Source of the DNA: JAGQTE01 sp964648005
GTDB taxonomy: Bacteria > Actinomycetota > Acidimicrobiia > Acidimicrobiales > Acidimicrobilacustridaceae
Assembly: GCA_964648005.1 (NCBI GenBank)
Contig: CAZYKR010000256.1
Location: 1-6,350 of the forward strand
Length of the DNA: 6,350 bases
Direction: 5' to 3'
Shown: positions 1 through 4,810 of the stretch, piece by piece
How positions within the stretch are numbered: position 1 is the stretch's first letter
Layout: every line of letters begins with the position of its first letter
Made by a program: the position numbers and the translations under genes
Notes under the pieces: generated by a model
Told to the model about the DNA's origin: nothing
The model's input: the letters and a program-made list of their open reading frames with translations, nothing else
Databases searched by the model: none

Positions 1-735
1 CAGCAGCAGCAGGCACATGCCGAGGATCTCCTGGTCGGTCAGCAGCCGGTCCTCGATGCGGGCCTCGAGCAGGAACGAGATCAGGTCGTCACGGGGCTCG
101 GCGCGCCGGGCGTTCACCTGGTCGATGAAGTAGCCGAAGAAGTCCTGCAGCCCCGACATGCCGGCCAGGAAGTCGGTCGGCGCCAGCTCCAGCAGTTGGT
201 GCACCCAGTCGAGGAACTGGCCCTCGTCGCTGGTCGGCACCCCGAGCATGGTGGCGATGATGCGTACCGGGATGTGGCGGGCGAAGTCGATGGCGCCGTC
301 GCAGCGGCCGGTGTCGATGAACCCGTCGATCAGCTCGTCGGCCAGCGCCGCCACCTTGGGCTGGAGGGCGGCGATGCGGCTGGGGCCGAAGAACGGCAGC
401 AGCAGGCGGCGCACCTCGGTGTGGTACGGCGGGTCCGACGAGATGGGTGGCACCTGCAGCGCGAAGTCGGCCAGCGGGGCGTACTGCGGGATGATCGGCT
501 GGCGCGACGAGAACGTCTCGACGTCGTTGGCGACGGCCACCACGTCGGCGTGGCGACACGGCACCCACATGCCCCGGAAGGCGGACGACTGGACGATGCC
601 GTCGCGTCGGCGCAGCTCGTCCCAGATCGGGAACGGGTCGGCGGCGTACGCCTGGGAGTAGTGGTCGAGCGCCGTGATCCAGTCGGGCGCCGCGCCGTCG
701 CCGGCGGTGTCGGTGGTCTGCAACGGCTCGCTCAT
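1..735 (-). CDS. Cytochrome P450, N-terminal 245 residues (3' end beyond window)
   Basis: The product is the N-terminal half of a soluble bacterial cytochrome P450, a haem monooxygenase that inserts one oxygen atom from O2 into an organic substrate with electrons from a redox partner. The frame is open from the ATG at 735 to the left edge. Seen: a P450-like opening with DPFPIWDELRRRDG (33-46), VPCRHADVVAVANDVETFSS (58-77), and the C-helix motif DPPYHTEVRRLL (101-112), whose H105 and R109 match the haem-propionate His and Arg. RDDLISFLLEA (215-225) precedes LTDQEILGMCLLLL, the start of the I helix. The oxygen-activating AG-x-[DE]-T, the ExxR and the haem Cys would lie past the edge, so catalytic competence cannot be judged. 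There is no signal peptide or membrane anchor. The family is usually about 400 residues, so roughly 160 are missing. A G-rich GGGGGACCC directly before the ATG is a poor ribosome site. Substrate is unknown. The antiporter gene lies 116 bp upstream on the same strand. Confidence 0.93.
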   Translation of the reverse strand, partial: MSEPLQTTDTAGDGAAPDWITALDHYSQAYAADPFPIWDELRRRDGIVQSSAFRGMWVPCRHADVVAVANDVETFSSRQPIIPQYAPLADFALQVPPISSDPPYHTEVRRLLLPFFGPSRIAALQPKVAALADELIDGFIDTGRCDGAIDFARHIPVRIIATMLGVPTSDEGQFLDWVHQLLELAPTDFLAGMSGLQDFFGYFIDQVNARRAEPRDDLISFLLEARIEDRLLTDQEILGMCLLLL

Positions 736-764
736 GGGTCCCCCGCGGTCCGAACGGCCCGCGA

Positions 765-800
765 CGGTGCGGGCACGACTGCGCCAGTGTTGCCGCACCG
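765..800. other. Hairpin in the antiporter-P450 gap
   Basis: CGGTGCGGGCA (765-775) and TGCCGCACCG (791-800) pair over ten positions with one bulged base, around a 15-nt loop. On the minus strand this lies after the antiporter stop and 30 bp before the P450 start. It could end antiporter transcription, but no U-tract follows. It could also be an operator or leader structure for the P450. The rest of the 736-851 gap shows no convincing promoter. Confidence 0.35.
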
Positions 801-851
801 GCCTATGGAGGGCATCTCCGGCTGCAGCTCGATGGAAGCGAGGTCGGCGAT

Positions 852-2078
852 TCAGGCACCGTCGGGTGCTGGCGCAACCGCCGGACCGTCCGTCGCCTCC
901 GCCTCGGGCAGCACCCCCGCCCGCTTGAGCAACCCGAGGCCGATCGACGGGTACAGCAGCACCGACAGCATGGCGGCGCCGACCAGCGCCGCCGCGTTCG
1001 ACGGCAGCATCTGGCCCGTGTCGAGACCGATCGTCGTGATGACCACGACGAGGGGCAACTGCGTGCCGGCCATCAGCGCCAGGGCCCTGCGTTGGATGCC
1101 GGGCAGGTCGTCGCGGTACAGGGCCAGCACCGGGAGTCCCCGCACGACGAGGAACGCCAGCAGGAACATCGGCACCCGGATGAGCTCGGACCGGTCCGAC
1201 AGCAGGGCGTCGAGGTCGAACTTCATGCCTGACACGATGAAGAAGATCGGGATGAGGAACCCGAAGCCGATCGCTTCCAGCTTGATCCGGACCGTCTCGC
1301 GGTCGGGCCCGCCGGCGGCCATGCGCAGGATCATCCCGGCGGCGAAGGCGCCGAGGAGCACGTCGAGGCCGAGGTCGGCCGCCACCCACACGAGGGCGAT
1401 GATCAACAGCACCGACACCCGGATGGGCAGCTGGGCGCTCGAGTGCAGGTTCTTGCGCAACAGCTCCAGCCAGCGCGGGGGCCGGGCTCGCAGCATGAGG
1501 ACGGCGGCGAGCACGGCGATCCCGATGAACACGGCGAGCAGGACGAGCGTGTGGAGCGGCGCGTCGCCGCTGAGCAGCACGGCGATGGCGACGATCGGCC
1601 CGAACTCGCCGACGGTGCCGATGCCCATGATGTAGCTACCGAAGCGGGTCTCGAGGATGCCGGCGTCGCGCACGATCGGCAGCAGCGTGCCCAGCGCCGT
1701 CGTGGTGAGCGCCAGCCCGATCATCAGCGTCGACAAGCCCTCGCCGACCTCGATCAGGACGAAGGCGAACGTGAAGGCCAGCACCAGCGACAGACCCCAG
1801 CCGGCGACGGCGCGGTTGAGCGGTTTGCCCTTGATCTCGGACAGCTCGATCTCGTAGCCGGCGAGGAACATCAAGAAGGCCAGGCCAAGCTCGGACAGGC
1901 CGGTGACGATGTCGTCGGGCTGCGCCAGGGCCAGGACCTGCGGGCCGATGATGATGCCGAGCACGATCTCGATGACCACGCCGGGGATGCGGAAGCGGCG
2001 CAGCAGGTCGGCGAGCACCGGCGAGAGCACGGCGACGACGGCGATGAGCGCCAGCGTGGCGATCGTCTCCTGCTCCAC
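852..2078 (-). CDS. CPA2-family cation:proton antiporter (Na_H_Exchanger domain)
   Basis: Integral membrane exchanger, expected to swap H+ for Na+ or K+ across the cytoplasmic membrane. The 408-residue product is almost all hydrophobic, with about 12-13 membrane segments between residues 8 and 386. Family hallmarks: RIPGVVIEIVLGIIIGP (30-46), LSELGLAFLMFLAGYEIEL (61-79), LTTTALGTLLPIVRDAG (124-140), LLGAFAAGMILRM (241-253) and GFLIPIFFIVSGMKFDLDAL (273-292). It stops after the membrane domain with a tail of about 25 residues, so there is no TrkA-N/RCK nucleotide-sensing domain as in KefB/KefC. Position 158-159 reads Glu-Phe where many relatives have Asp-Asp or Gln-Asp. Start choice: GTG at 2078, preceded by GGGAGGA. 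The frame is open further upstream to 2321, but that extension loses hydrophobicity, looks unlike any antiporter and would overlap the divergent ATP-grasp gene. Ion specificity cannot be read from the sequence. Confidence 0.93.
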   Translation of the reverse strand: MEQETIATLALIAVVAVLSPVLADLLRRFRIPGVVIEIVLGIIIGPQVLALAQPDDIVTGLSELGLAFLMFLAGYEIELSEIKGKPLNRAVAGWGLSLVLAFTFAFVLIEVGEGLSTLMIGLALTTTALGTLLPIVRDAGILETRFGSYIMGIGTVGEFGPIVAIAVLLSGDAPLHTLVLLAVFIGIAVLAAVLMLRARPPRWLELLRKNLHSSAQLPIRVSVLLIIALVWVAADLGLDVLLGAFAAGMILRMAAGGPDRETVRIKLEAIGFGFLIPIFFIVSGMKFDLDALLSDRSELIRVPMFLLAFLVVRGLPVLALYRDDLPGIQRRALALMAGTQLPLVVVITTIGLDTGQMLPSNAAALVGAAMLSVLLYPSIGLGLLKRAGVLPEAEATDGPAVAPAPDGA

Positions 2079-2081
2079 GGA

Positions 2082-2088
2082 TCCTCCC
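2082..2088 (-). promoter_or_regulatory. Ribosome binding site deciding the antiporter GTG start
   Basis: On the minus strand GGGAGGA is followed by TCC and then GTG. The core GGAGG lies 4 nt from the start. It is the strongest Shine-Dalgarno site in the window and selects GTG at 2078 over codons further upstream. Confidence 0.75.
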
Positions 2089-2108
2089 GTTCCGCCGCCG
2101 TTGGATGA

Positions 2109-2127
2109 CGCCGCAGCGTCTGCGGCG
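2109..2127. promoter_or_regulatory. Perfect 8-bp palindrome in the divergent region
   Basis: CGCCGCAG (2109-2116), a CGT spacer, then CTGCGGCG (2120-2127) form a perfect inverted repeat. On the minus strand it falls just downstream of the candidate antiporter transcription start and about 20 bp before its ribosome site. It could be an operator or a leader hairpin. GC richness makes chance palindromes commoner here, so the role is inference. Confidence 0.4.
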
Positions 2128-2133
2128 GCGCAC

Positions 2134-2161
2134 AGTATCGCTCGCCCGCCGCTTCGTTCAG
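2134..2161 (-). promoter_or_regulatory. Candidate antiporter promoter
   Basis: On the minus strand the hexamer GATACT (plus 2134-2139) resembles a -10 box and is one of very few AT-containing hexamers in this gap. CTGAAC (plus 2156-2161) lies 16 bp upstream as a weak -35, matching three positions of TTGACA. Initiation would be near 2127, giving a leader of about 50 nt that contains the palindrome and the strong ribosome site. Confidence 0.3.
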
Positions 2162-2163
2162 CG

Positions 2164-2185
2164 GAACGGCAGGGGACGGCCGTTC
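2164..2185. promoter_or_regulatory. Operator-like dyad before the ATP-grasp gene
   Basis: GAACGGC (2164-2170) and GCCGTTC (2179-2185) are perfect inverted 7-mers separated by 8 nt, a centre-to-centre distance near 15 bp. The dyad sits between the antiporter -35 candidate and a TACGGT (2188-2193) that could be a -10 for the ATP-grasp gene, so one bound dimer could affect both divergent genes. GGTACG is also repeated at 2186-2191 and 2194-2199. Confidence 0.35.
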
Positions 2186-2201
2186 GGTACGGTGGTACGC
2201 C

Positions 2202-3371
2202 GTGCGGGCGCTCATCACCGGGGCGAGGATGTTCTTCGCCGTCGATCAGATCCGCAAGCTCGGCGATGCGGGACACGAGGTGTTCGCGGCGGACACCTTC
2301 CGCGCCGCGCCCGGTCGGCACTCACGCGACGTCACGCACCGCCGCCTGGTGCCGCCGCCGGCCTCCGAGCCGCTGGCGTTCGTCGCCGCCGTCGCCGAGC
2401 TGGTGCACGACGAGTCCATCGACATCCTGCTGCCGCAGTTCGAGGAGGTCTTCTCCCTGGCGCGGCACCGCAACGTGCTCGAAGGTCTGACCGAGTGCTT
2501 CTTCGGCGAGTTCGACGTGCTGGCGCGCCTGCACGACAAGGCGAGCTTCTGCGCCTTCATGGCCGAGCTCGGGCTGCCCATCGCCCCGTCGATCACGGCC
2601 ACCACCGACGCCGAGCTCGCCGACGCCGTGGCCTCGTTCGACCGCTACTTCGCCCGACCGGTGTACTCCCGCGGGGGCGTGGAGCTGCTCACCAACACCG
2701 GTCCCCTGGCCGGCGACGTCGCCATCGCCGACGTGCACCCGACCGACGACAACCCGTGGGTGGTGCAGCCGTTCATCGAGGGCACCGACGTGTGCAGCTT
2801 CAGCGTCGTGCACCACGGCCGGGTCACCGGCCACGCCACCTACGAGCACCCCAAGACGATCGAGAACGCCGGCGGGATCGAGTTCTTGTCGATCGAGGCG
2901 CCCGAGACGCTCGAGGCCGCCCGGACGATCGCCGAGGCGACCGGCTACCACGGCCAGATCTCGTTCGACTACCTGCGCGACGCCGACGGCACGTACTGGA
3001 TGGTCGAGTGCAACGTGCGTCCGACGGCCGGCACGCTGCTGTTGACGAGCGAGGAGTTCGACGACGCCCTCGCCGGTCGGCGGGCCGACGCCATCGTGGC
3101 CCCTGCCGGTCGCTACCACCAGATCTCGGTGGCGCTGCTACGCGACATGGTGCACAACTGGCGCGAGATCCCCCGCGACGTCCACGACCTGTTCTCGGCG
3201 CCCGACGTCTACGCCGAGGACCACGATCCCCGGCCGCTGCTGTACGCCATGTTGTCCTACGGCCACGTGCACCAGTACCGCAAGGCGCTGGGCACGGGGA
3301 AGCACTCGCGCAAGGACATCATGGCCGCCCAGTTCTTCGACATCGCCTGGAATGGCGAGCCGATCCCGTAG
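2202..3371 (+). CDS. ATP-grasp domain protein, carboxylate ligase-like, substrate unknown
   Basis: Cytosolic protein expected to activate a carboxylate as an acyl phosphate with ATP and join it to an amine or other nucleophile. Of its 389 residues, the N-terminus RALITGARMFFAVDQIRKLG with GHEVFAADTF (24-33) is the Rossmann-like pre-ATP-grasp fold, as in carbamoyl-phosphate synthase relatives. IDILLPQFEEVFSL (73-86) follows. LHDKASFCAFMAELGLP (110-126) opens the ATP-grasp module. ARPVYSRGG (151-159) is the phosphate-binding strand, with Arg152 where many members have Lys. WVVQPFIEGTD (186-196) is the adenine-binding strand. ISFDYLRDADGTYWMVECNVRP (253-274) carries the metal-site residues, with E269 and N271. 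The C-terminal 110 residues resemble nothing I can name. The GTG start at 2202 begins the first beta strand directly. A weak GGTGG lies 6 nt before it. It is divergent from the antiporter and 239 bp ahead of the acetyltransferase. The substrate is unknown. Confidence 0.88.
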   Translation: MRALITGARMFFAVDQIRKLGDAGHEVFAADTFRAAPGRHSRDVTHRRLVPPPASEPLAFVAAVAELVHDESIDILLPQFEEVFSLARHRNVLEGLTECFFGEFDVLARLHDKASFCAFMAELGLPIAPSITATTDAELADAVASFDRYFARPVYSRGGVELLTNTGPLAGDVAIADVHPTDDNPWVVQPFIEGTDVCSFSVVHHGRVTGHATYEHPKTIENAGGIEFLSIEAPETLEAARTIAEATGYHGQISFDYLRDADGTYWMVECNVRPTAGTLLLTSEEFDDALAGRRADAIVAPAGRYHQISVALLRDMVHNWREIPRDVHDLFSAPDVYAEDHDPRPLLYAMLSYGHVHQYRKALGTGKHSRKDIMAAQFFDIAWNGEPIP

Positions 3372-3380
3372 CGCCACGCC

Positions 3381-3403
3381 GGCGCGGCGGCGCGGCCCGC
3401 GCC
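3381..3403 (+). terminator. GC-rich stem just after the ATP-grasp stop
   Basis: GGCGCGG (3381-3387) pairs perfectly with CCGCGCC (3397-3403) around a 9-nt loop, starting 10 bp after the stop codon. No U-run follows, so this would be an actinobacterial-type terminator lacking the tail, or only a chance GC stem. The position is what favours termination. Confidence 0.3.
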
Positions 3404-3485
3404 CACGGCCCGAGGAGCATCCCGCCCGATGAGCGCCGCCGCCGACGCCGACGCCGACGCTGCCGAGGCTGGGCCGGCCGGACGG

Positions 3486-3571
3486 CGGGCCGGTCGTCCC
3501 GGGAACGGTCGTTGCCGGATCGACCCGGCAGATGCGGTGCGATCGTGACCGGATCTGCCGGCTCGATCGCG
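3486..3571 (+). repeat. Intergenic structured repeat, copy A
   Basis: This stretch upstream of the acetyltransferase aligns without gaps to 4687-4772 (copy B, same orientation, offset 1201). By eye, 51 of 65 bases match over 3503-3567. Exact blocks include GAACGGTCGT (3503-3512), CGACCCGGCAGAT (3521-3533) and CGGTGCGAT (3535-3543). Within it 3518-3538 pairs with 3548-3568 at 19 of 21 positions around the 9-nt loop GCGATCGTG, forming a strong hairpin. A second, mutually exclusive stem is GGTCG (3492-3496) with CGACC (3521-3525). No long coding frame is needed to explain it. It may be a dispersed palindromic repeat, a miniature mobile element or a structured RNA. I do not recognise the family. 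Confidence 0.7.
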
Positions 3572-3598
3572 GTCGGTCGTGACGCCCGGGCCGGTCGT
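3491..3598 (+). promoter_or_regulatory. Four CGGTCGT boxes upstream of the acetyltransferase
   Basis: The 7-mer CGGTCGT occurs at 3491-3497, 3506-3512, 3574-3580 and 3592-3598, ending at the possible -10 box. Start-to-start distances are 15, 68 and 18 bp. Copy B of the intergenic repeat keeps only one (4707-4713), so the other three are not simply part of the shared repeat. They could be binding sites for a regulator. Confidence 0.3.
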
Positions 3599-3603
3599 AC
3601 ACT
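3598..3603 (+). promoter_or_regulatory. Candidate -10 box of a leaderless acetyltransferase transcript
   Basis: TACACT fits the TANNNT pattern and ends 7 nt before the ATG at 3611, the spacing at which transcription would begin on the start codon itself. There is no Shine-Dalgarno site before that ATG, which fits leaderless translation, common in actinobacteria. No convincing -35 box is visible. Confidence 0.4.
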
Positions 3604-3610
3604 CCCGCCG

Positions 3611-4531
3611 ATGCTGCCCGTCGACGTCGCTCTGCCGGCCGACATCGCCGACCGCCTTGGTGTGGCGACGATGACGATCCGCCCGATGGTGCGCGGCGAG
3701 CTCGACGAGCTGGTGGAGTGGGCGGCGGGCGAAGGCTGGAACCCCGGCCTCGACGACGCCGAGGTCTTCTGGGCGACCGACCCCGACGGCTTCGTCGCCG
3801 CAGCGATCGGCGACGAGCTGATCGGCGGAGGCTCGATCGTGTCCTACGACGGCCGGTACGGCTTCATGGGGTTCTTCATCGTCCGGCCGGATCTGCGTCA
3901 CCACGGGCTCGGCCGCGCGCTGTGGTTCGCCCGGCGCGACGCGCTGCTGGCGCGCCTCGATCCGGGCGCCGCCATCGAGCTCGACGGCGTCGACGACATG
4001 GTGCCCTTCTACGCCGCCGGAGGGTTCGCCGTCGGCCACCGCGATCAGCGCTACGAGGCGATCGGCGTGGCCCAGGACGGTTGGCCCACCGACGCCGGCG
4101 GGGATCTGGTGGCGCTCGCCGACGTGGCGTGGGACGAGGTGGCGGCCTACGACGCCGCGCATGTGCCGGCACCGCGCCCGGCCTTCCTCGAGCGGTGGGT
4201 GCGCCGGCCGGGCGGCCACGCCCTCGGCGTGCACGACGGCCGGTCGTTGCGTGCCATGGTCGTCGCCCGCCCGGCCCGAGCCGGCGTCAAGGTCGGACCG
4301 CTGTTCGCCGACGACGCCGCCGTCGCCGATGCACTGCTCGGCGCCGTGCTCGACCGCGCCCACGGCGTCCCCGTGTTCCTGGACGTGCCGATGTGCAACG
4401 CCGCCGCCGTGGCGTTGGTGGAGCGACGAGCGATGGCGCCGGTGTTCGGCTGCACGCGCATGACGCTCGGACCGCCGCCCATGCTGCCGTGGTCCGAGGT
4501 CTTCGGGGTCACGACCTTCGAGCTCGGCTGA
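3611..4531 (+). CDS. Two-domain GNAT acetyltransferase, YitH-like
   Basis: Cytosolic acyl-CoA-dependent N-acyltransferase of 306 residues; the acceptor is unknown. The N-terminal GNAT domain spans about 21-150: MTIRPM (21-26), ELIGGGSIVSYDGRYGFMGF (69-88), then the CoA-binding motif A, FFIVRPDLRHHGLGRALW (88-105), with the Arg/Gln-x-x-Gly-x-Gly pattern at R96-H-H-G-L-G101. MVPFYAAGGF (130-139) is the usual late-domain helix. The C-terminal half (about 165-306) matches a degenerate second GNAT domain of the YitH/Acetyltransf_18 kind: GVKVGPLFADDAAVADALL (225-243), PVFLDVPMCNAAAVALVE (254-271), FGCTRM (279-284) and a terminal VFGVTTFELG. The frame is open far upstream, but codons before 3611 overlap the ATP-grasp gene and the intergenic repeat. 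ATG at 3611 has a leaderless-type -10. ATG at 3671 (Met21) is the alternative, giving 286 residues and still an intact domain. Confidence 0.88.
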   Translation: MLPVDVALPADIADRLGVATMTIRPMVRGELDELVEWAAGEGWNPGLDDAEVFWATDPDGFVAAAIGDELIGGGSIVSYDGRYGFMGFFIVRPDLRHHGLGRALWFARRDALLARLDPGAAIELDGVDDMVPFYAAGGFAVGHRDQRYEAIGVAQDGWPTDAGGDLVALADVAWDEVAAYDAAHVPAPRPAFLERWVRRPGGHALGVHDGRSLRAMVVARPARAGVKVGPLFADDAAVADALLGAVLDRAHGVPVFLDVPMCNAAAVALVERRAMAPVFGCTRMTLGPPPMLPWSEVFGVTTFELG

Positions 4532-4538
4532 GGCGCCC

Positions 4539-4566
4539 GCGCCCGTCACCCAGGGGCCACGGGTGC
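4539..4566 (+). terminator. Weak stem after the acetyltransferase stop
   Basis: GCGCCCGT (4539-4546) can pair with ACGGGTGC (4559-4566), 8 bp including one G-T pair, with a 12-nt loop, starting 8 bp past the stop codon. There is no U-tract. It lies between convergent genes where a terminator is expected. Evidence is position plus a modest stem. Confidence 0.25.
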
Positions 4567-4571
4567 GTCCC

Positions 4572-4642
4572 CCGGTTCGGGGCGGCCTCCGGTTCGGGGC
4601 GGCACGGGTTCGGGACGGCTCGGGTTCGGGACGGCTCGGGTT
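4572..4642 (+). repeat. 16-bp tandem repeat, four units plus a partial
   Basis: The units run 4572-4588 (17 bp), 4589-4604, 4605-4620 and 4621-4636, followed by a partial unit CGGGTT (4637-4642). Consensus is roughly CSGGTTCGGGRCGGCT, starting with CC or CG. Units three and four are identical and the first two differ at a few positions, so the array appears to have expanded recently at its right end. It lies in the gap between convergent genes. The reverse frame reads as low-complexity Pro/Arg/Glu-rich sequence, unlike a real protein. Confidence 0.75.
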
Positions 4643-4662
4643 GCCGCCGCTGGTCATGGACG

Positions 4663-4678
4663 GCCGGCTGCAGCTGGC
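4663..4678. repeat. Near-perfect 16-bp palindrome
   Basis: GCCGGCTGCAGCTGGC is centred on CTGCAG, with seven of eight positions paired. It lies between the tandem array and repeat copy B. Twelve of its bases, CCGGCTGCAGCT (4664-4675), recur exactly at 818-829 in the antiporter-P450 gap. A protein-binding site is possible but unproven. Confidence 0.3.
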
Positions 4679-4686
4679 GCGCGCCT

Positions 4687-4780
4687 CGGGCTGGTCGCGT
4701 TCCGAACGGTCGTGAACGGAACGACCCGGCAGATTCGGTGCGATACGCACAGGATCTGCACAGTCGATTCGGTGATCTGC
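4687..4780 (+). repeat. Intergenic structured repeat, copy B
   Basis: Second copy of the element at 3486-3571, lying between the convergent acetyltransferase and WYL genes. It keeps GAACGGTCGT (4704-4713), CGACCCGGCAGAT (4722-4734) and CGGTGCGAT (4736-4744). The main hairpin is weaker here: 4717-4739 against 4749-4771 gives 16 Watson-Crick and 2 G-T pairs out of 23. The upstream stem is well formed, with GGTCG (4693-4697) and TTCCG (4700-4704) pairing to CGGAACGACC (4717-4726) across a 2-nt bulge. Copy B also has GATTCGGTG twice (4732-4740, 4766-4774) and GATCTGC twice (4753-4759, 4774-4780), which copy A does not. The gap has no other gene that I can support. Confidence 0.7.
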
Positions 4781-4810
4781 GCCGCGACGGCGTGAGGCCC
4801 TTGCGAGGGG

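Noticed and set aside
1..12. CAG trinucleotide run at the left edge as a microsatellite
   Set aside because: It is the CTG-Leu codon run in the P450 I-helix region (residues 242-245). Four units in a Leu-rich helix need no special explanation.
151..159. ATP-grasp Arg152 (protein coordinate) as a missing catalytic lysine
   Set aside because: Carbamoyl-phosphate synthase-type ATP-grasp domains also use Arg in this strand, so this is a family variant and not a defect.
745..767. Possible third copy of the A/B repeat near CCGAACGG
   Set aside because: Only about 16 of 22 bases match copy B, no hairpin core GCAGAT is present, and the match is within what GC-rich sequence gives by chance.
196..1635. 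479-codon plus-strand open frame across the P450 and antiporter
   Set aside because: It is antisense to two recognisable proteins, and its translation is low-complexity Ser/Arg-rich sequence.
2079..2321. Upstream extension of the antiporter frame by 81 codons
   Set aside because: The extension is hydrophilic and unlike the family, overlaps the divergent ATP-grasp gene, and lies upstream of a strong ribosome site placed for GTG at 2078.
2105..3610. Long open frame upstream of the acetyltransferase, in frame with it, suggesting an 808-residue fusion protein
   Set aside because: The extension is Arg/Pro/Gly-rich low-complexity sequence and overlaps the ATP-grasp gene in another frame. Real acetyltransferase similarity begins at or just after 3611. 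It is open because of high GC.
3257..4750. 497-codon minus-strand open frame across the acetyltransferase
   Set aside because: Composition is His/Arg/Gly-rich with no motif. It is antisense to a gene with clear GNAT motifs, and its N-terminal part is just the 16-bp tandem array.
3372..4810. Insertion sequence or transposon around the acetyltransferase, with copies A and B as its ends
   Set aside because: The copies are direct, about 78% identical at best, and lack target-site duplications or any transposase. Composition of the gene between them matches its neighbours. A composite element is not supported.
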